Source: Bacillota bacterium
GTDB lineage: Bacteria > Bacillota > Bacilli > Paenibacillales > Paenibacillaceae
Direction: 5' to 3'
Length of the DNA stretch: 9,580 nt
Assembly (NCBI GenBank): GCA_023433615.1
Contig: JAEZCJ010000199.1
Span: 1 to 9,580 of the forward strand
In this document: positions 7,026-9,580 of the stretch, piece after piece
How the letters are laid out: each line of letters opens with the position of its first letter
Position numbering within the stretch: the stretch's first letter is position 1
The notes under the pieces: model-generated
Told to the model about the DNA's origin: nothing
What the model saw: the letters and a program-made list of their open reading frames with translations, nothing else
Databases searched by the model: none
Made by a program: the position numbers and the translations under genes

Positions 7026-8831
7026 CTATGGCTGCTTCACCACAACTTCTAAGCTTAATTCGGCCAATGCCGGATTTACGTCTCTGTCCGGCGTCAGGTC
7101 GAGCACCGGATAGCCGTCGATATCGAAATGCACGCGGCGAAATCCCGTAGAGCGCGGTTCATCGATGCCGGGGCGGGCATGATAGACGTTCCAGATCACG
7201 CCGTCGTCATCCGTAACATAGGAATTATGCCCGGGACCGTATTCGCCCGGCACGCTTCTGGAAGTCAGCAGCGGATAGTTGCCCTTCGTCCAGCTTGCCG
7301 GATCCAGCAGATCCGCATCGTGGTCGGCACTGAGCAATCCGACGCAGTACGTGGCATCGACCAACGCGCCGGCGATCGTGACGAAGATCTTGCGGTCGGT
7401 GATCAGGACGAACGGACCCTCCTCCACGAAGGTGCGGTTATTGGACCAGCCGTAGTCCGGCCGCGAGATCCAGACCGGCTCGCTCTTCAGCTGCCACGGC
7501 TTGTCTCCCTCGACCTCCGCAATATAGATCCAGGAGCCGAGATCAACCGGCGCAAGCTGCCGCTGGGCCCACAACGCATAGATGCGGCCGTTCCATTGCA
7601 GGATCGTCATATCGAGCGTGATGCCGTGCTCGAACAGCGGGATGCCATCGCTTCGGATCACTCGCACCGGCGTCTCCCAATCCGCGGCATTAGCCGGATC
7701 GCCGCCCTTCTTCAATCGCATGACATGGGATTGAATATCTTTAAATTCGCCGGTGCTGCCGGCGAAGAATAGATATAGATCGCCGCCGATGGCATGAAAC
7801 TCTGGTGCCCATAGGAAATTTTTCAGAAACGCATAGCGTTCCGTATCCAGCACCTTGATTTCCTCTGCCGCTGCCAGATCCGGGACCGACCCGGCGCTTC
7901 TGATCGTGAGAGAGCGATTGCCGTCCGCATCGTTGGTCGCGATGTAGTAATAACGGCCGTGCCACTTGGCCACGCAGGGATCGGCACGATGCGTCGCGAT
8001 CGGAAACGGGAATTGTTCCTGCCGGATGCGGCCCGATATGCGATACGTACCCGGCTTGTCCCAATCGATTCCCGAAGCGTCCCAATCCACTCGCTTGTAT
8101 GCGGTTGTGCCGTCGCTATAGATCACCGCCGCGCGAGCGGCTTGCAGCTGCTCCGGTCCCGCCGTCGCCTCGATGCGCTGCGGCGCCTCGGTGCGAACAT
8201 GAATGGGCACAGTCAGCTTGTTGATCAGCCGTTCGCCTATCTGCGCCGGGACCGCGATGCAATTGCGCGGCACGATTCCTTCGATGTCCGCAGCAACATG
8301 TTGCAGTACGAATGGCTGCTGTGGTTCGGGCTGCGATAGACCGTCCAGGCTAGCGATGTCAACGCACGTGCTGCGGTATCCGTTCCCGTCGTCCTCTACC
8401 CAATCGATCACGTATCGGCCGCTGGCATTCTCGTACTCGCACCGGACGTCGAGGACATGACGATCTCTGCCTAACTGCAGCAGCCCAAGCTCGTTATACT
8501 GCAGCAGATCGCGCGAGACGAACAGCGCTACTCCCCCCCTGCTCTCCGAATCGGGCTCTCCTCCCGCTTCCGTACGGATCGCGACAACGCCGAATGAGCC
8601 GTCAGCCATTGTGAACAGATACGGATTGCGCAAGCTCTTCGCGCATAACGTACCGTTGTCTCGCTCTGTTGCTCGGGCGAATAATACGCCTGAATGATGG
8701 TTAAGCGCTTGGAACGGCGCGCCGTCTTGGCTATAAGCCAGATGCATGCTGTAGGCGAGCTTAGGCGCATACAGCTGTTCTTCCTGAGGCTCGCGTGTGT
8801 AGCAGAGCACCTCGTATGTCGAGTTGTTCAA
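7026..8831 (-). CDS. Family 43 glycoside hydrolase, cytoplasmic (probable arabinosidase/xylosidase)
   Basis: This enzyme should hydrolyse an arabinose- or xylose-containing oligosaccharide inside the cell; no signal peptide is present. The 601 residues fall into three parts. Residues 1-190 resemble the first blades of a GH43 five-bladed propeller, but the expected RDP motif reads L-R-N-P (Asn69), so this part looks non-catalytic. Residues about 200-275 look like a bacterial Ig-like Big_4 domain (VIYSDGTTAYKRVDW, then KPGTYRISGRI). Residues about 276-595 are a GH43 catalytic module with base Asp284 (RADPCV), Asp407 (GITLDMT), acid Glu471 (VEEGPF) and His535 (GPGHNS). The start is TTG at 8831, supported by AGGGGG (8847-8842) 10 bases upstream; an in-frame TAG lies further upstream with no ATG between. 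The gene has its own candidate promoter and terminator. The family is secure; the exact substrate is not. Confidence 0.92.
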   Translation of the reverse strand: MNNSTYEVLCYTREPQEEQLYAPKLAYSMHLAYSQDGAPFQALNHHSGVLFARATERDNGTLCAKSLRNPYLFTMADGSFGVVAIRTEAGGEPDSESRGGVALFVSRDLLQYNELGLLQLGRDRHVLDVRCEYENASGRYVIDWVEDDGNGYRSTCVDIASLDGLSQPEPQQPFVLQHVAADIEGIVPRNCIAVPAQIGERLINKLTVPIHVRTEAPQRIEATAGPEQLQAARAAVIYSDGTTAYKRVDWDASGIDWDKPGTYRISGRIRQEQFPFPIATHRADPCVAKWHGRYYYIATNDADGNRSLTIRSAGSVPDLAAAEEIKVLDTERYAFLKNFLWAPEFHAIGGDLYLFFAGSTGEFKDIQSHVMRLKKGGDPANAADWETPVRVIRSDGIPLFEHGITLDMTILQWNGRIYALWAQRQLAPVDLGSWIYIAEVEGDKPWQLKSEPVWISRPDYGWSNNRTFVEEGPFVLITDRKIFVTIAGALVDATYCVGLLSADHDADLLDPASWTKGNYPLLTSRSVPGEYGPGHNSYVTDDDGVIWNVYHARPGIDEPRSTGFRRVHFDIDGYPVLDLTPDRDVNPALAELSLEVVVKQP

Positions 8832-8889
8832 TGCCCGAATTCCCCCTGTCCGCTATCGTGGAAGCTTCAACACTTTCGGATACAGGGAT

Positions 8890-8918
8890 AGTATAGAGGA
8901 CTGACTTTAACCGGAGAA
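8890..8918 (-). promoter_or_regulatory. Candidate promoter of the GH43 gene
   Basis: The minus strand carries TATACT (8895-8890), a 5/6 match to the -10 consensus. A weak -35, TTCTCC (8918-8913), is exactly 17 bases away. The transcript would start about 50 bases before the TTG codon. The promoter overlaps the divergent promoter of the AraC-type gene, so the two -35 regions lie between the two -10 boxes. The weak -35 suggests that an activator, possibly the divergent AraC protein, is needed. Confidence 0.5.
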
Positions 8919-8929
8919 TGATCTATACT
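8901..8929 (+). promoter_or_regulatory. Candidate promoter of the divergent AraC-family gene
   Basis: CTGACT (8901-8906, 4/6 match to TTGACA) and TATACT (8924-8929, 5/6 match to TATAAT) are separated by an ideal 17 bases. The transcript would start near 8936, about 41 bases before the ATG at 8977. This is the best vegetative promoter match that I found in the window. Confidence 0.6.
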
Positions 8930-8976
8930 TGCATTAACTTGATCGATTCGATTATTGCGAGGATAGTGAAGATACG

Positions 8977-9580
8977 ATGACAACGATCTACTATGTCGGA
9001 TACGGCGCTGCACATCCCGCCGACTTCATCTACGATTTTCCGGAGGGTCATGATTTCTGGCTGCTCATACTCACGCATACGCCGGCTGAGATATGGGTAC
9101 AGGGCAGCATCAAGGAATATCCGGCCAATTGCGCCGTGCTGTTCCGTCCCAGGCAGAAAATCTGGTATCGCGCATGCGCGGAACAGTTCGTCAATGATTG
9201 GGTGCGCTTCGACTCCGACGAATCTTACTTGACGGACACGTCGCTGCCAGTCGGCATTCCGCTGCCGCTGCAAGATCCCGGTTACGCCAGCAAATTGTTT
9301 CAGCTGTTGGCTGCCGAGAATTTCTTCCATTATGATTATCGGGAATTGTCGATCGATTACTTGCTCCGGCTGCTGTTCAACAAGCTGCTGGAAGCCGCTC
9401 GGCACACGGACAGACGACCGGACGAGCATCATCTGCTCGAGCTTCGCAAGCGAATTCACACGAATCCCGGCCACGCCTGGTCCGTTCCGGTCATGGCGGA
9501 GTCCGTCCATCTGAGCCCAAGTTATTTGCAGTCCTTGTACAAGTCTGCCTTCGGCATCTCATGCATGGACGATGTCATTC
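8977..9580 (+). CDS. AraC-family transcriptional regulator with cupin-like sensor domain (3' end cut by window)
   Basis: This is a likely one-component sugar-responsive regulator of the divergent GH43 gene. The 201 visible codons begin with a cupin-like ligand-binding domain (about 1-90), recognised by the WLLILTHTPAEIWV and CAVLFRPRQKIWYR strands and the FVNDWVRFD stretch common in this family. A helical linker follows (about 105-165). The first helix-turn-helix of the AraC DNA-binding domain is at about 172-198 (VPVMAESVHLSPSYLQSLYK). The second helix-turn-helix lies beyond base 9580. The start is the ATG at 8977; no other start codon exists in frame between it and the stop at 8935. The ribosome site is weak: GAGG at 8959-8962 is 14 bases away, with AGTGAAG nearer. 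Unlike the YesN-type regulator in this window it has no receiver domain, so it probably binds its ligand directly. The target is inferred from gene position only. Confidence 0.92.
   Translation, partial: MTTIYYVGYGAAHPADFIYDFPEGHDFWLLILTHTPAEIWVQGSIKEYPANCAVLFRPRQKIWYRACAEQFVNDWVRFDSDESYLTDTSLPVGIPLPLQDPGYASKLFQLLAAENFFHYDYRELSIDYLLRLLFNKLLEAARHTDRRPDEHHLLELRKRIHTNPGHAWSVPVMAESVHLSPSYLQSLYKSAFGISCMDDVI

Noticed and set aside
7128..7772. Plus-strand open frame of 214 codons opposite the GH43 gene
   Set aside because: It is antisense to the conserved catalytic module, is rich in arginine and isoleucine as expected for a shadow frame, and has no motif that I recognise.
8923..9510. Minus-strand open frame of 195 codons opposite the AraC-type gene
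   Set aside because: The plus strand encodes a clear AraC-family protein with a cupin-like domain and helix-turn-helix. The antisense frame shows no family motif and would also cover the divergent promoters.
1..9580. CRISPR arrays, tRNA or rRNA genes, insertion sequences, riboswitches
   Set aside because: No regularly spaced repeats, tRNA-like cloverleaf, transposase motif or terminal inverted repeats, or known riboswitch core were seen on reading both strands; almost all of the sequence is accounted for by genes with short gaps.

Overview
The window looks like chromosomal DNA from a Paenibacillus- or Cohnella-like member of the Bacillota. The reasons are the gene style (a YesM/YesN-type two-component pair next to a CUT1 sugar ABC transporter), Bacillus-type Shine-Dalgarno sites, a low-50s GC appearance (estimated by eye), and the dense carbohydrate-use gene content. 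This assignment is inference. No RNA genes, insertion sequences, CRISPR arrays or attachment sites were seen.

Layout. Six genes lie on the minus strand, read from right to left. A cytoplasmic family 43 glycoside hydrolase (8831-7026) ends at a strong hairpin terminator (6975-7005). A second unit then begins with a YesN-type AraC response regulator (6859-5222), overlapped by 4 bases by a YesM-type sensor histidine kinase (5225-3387). After a 101-base gap comes a lipoprotein sugar-binding protein (3285-1885). After a 135-base gap with a possible hairpin come two membrane permeases (1749-820 and 820 to beyond base 1), joined by a TAATG overlap. At the right edge, on the plus strand, an AraC-family regulator starts at 8977 and runs off the window. 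It is divergent from the hydrolase gene.

How the genes probably work together. The histidine kinase has a large extracytoplasmic sensor region and should detect a sugar or a sugar-loaded binding protein. It would phosphorylate the response regulator, which should then activate the binding protein and permease genes. The imported oligosaccharide is a plausible substrate for the hydrolase, which has no signal peptide and keeps the three GH43 catalytic residues. The plus-strand AraC regulator probably controls the hydrolase through a shared promoter region (8890-8929). No transporter ATPase is present; many CUT1 systems of this group use a shared MsmX-type ATPase encoded elsewhere. The substrate cannot be read from the sequence, but GH43 enzymes usually act on arabinose- or xylose-containing glycans.

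The locus is a recognisable sugar-utilisation module rather than a new class of system. The points most worth a second look are the symmetric overlapping divergent promoters, the degenerate GH43-like N-terminal part of the hydrolase, and an inverted repeat on the -10 region ahead of the binding protein gene.
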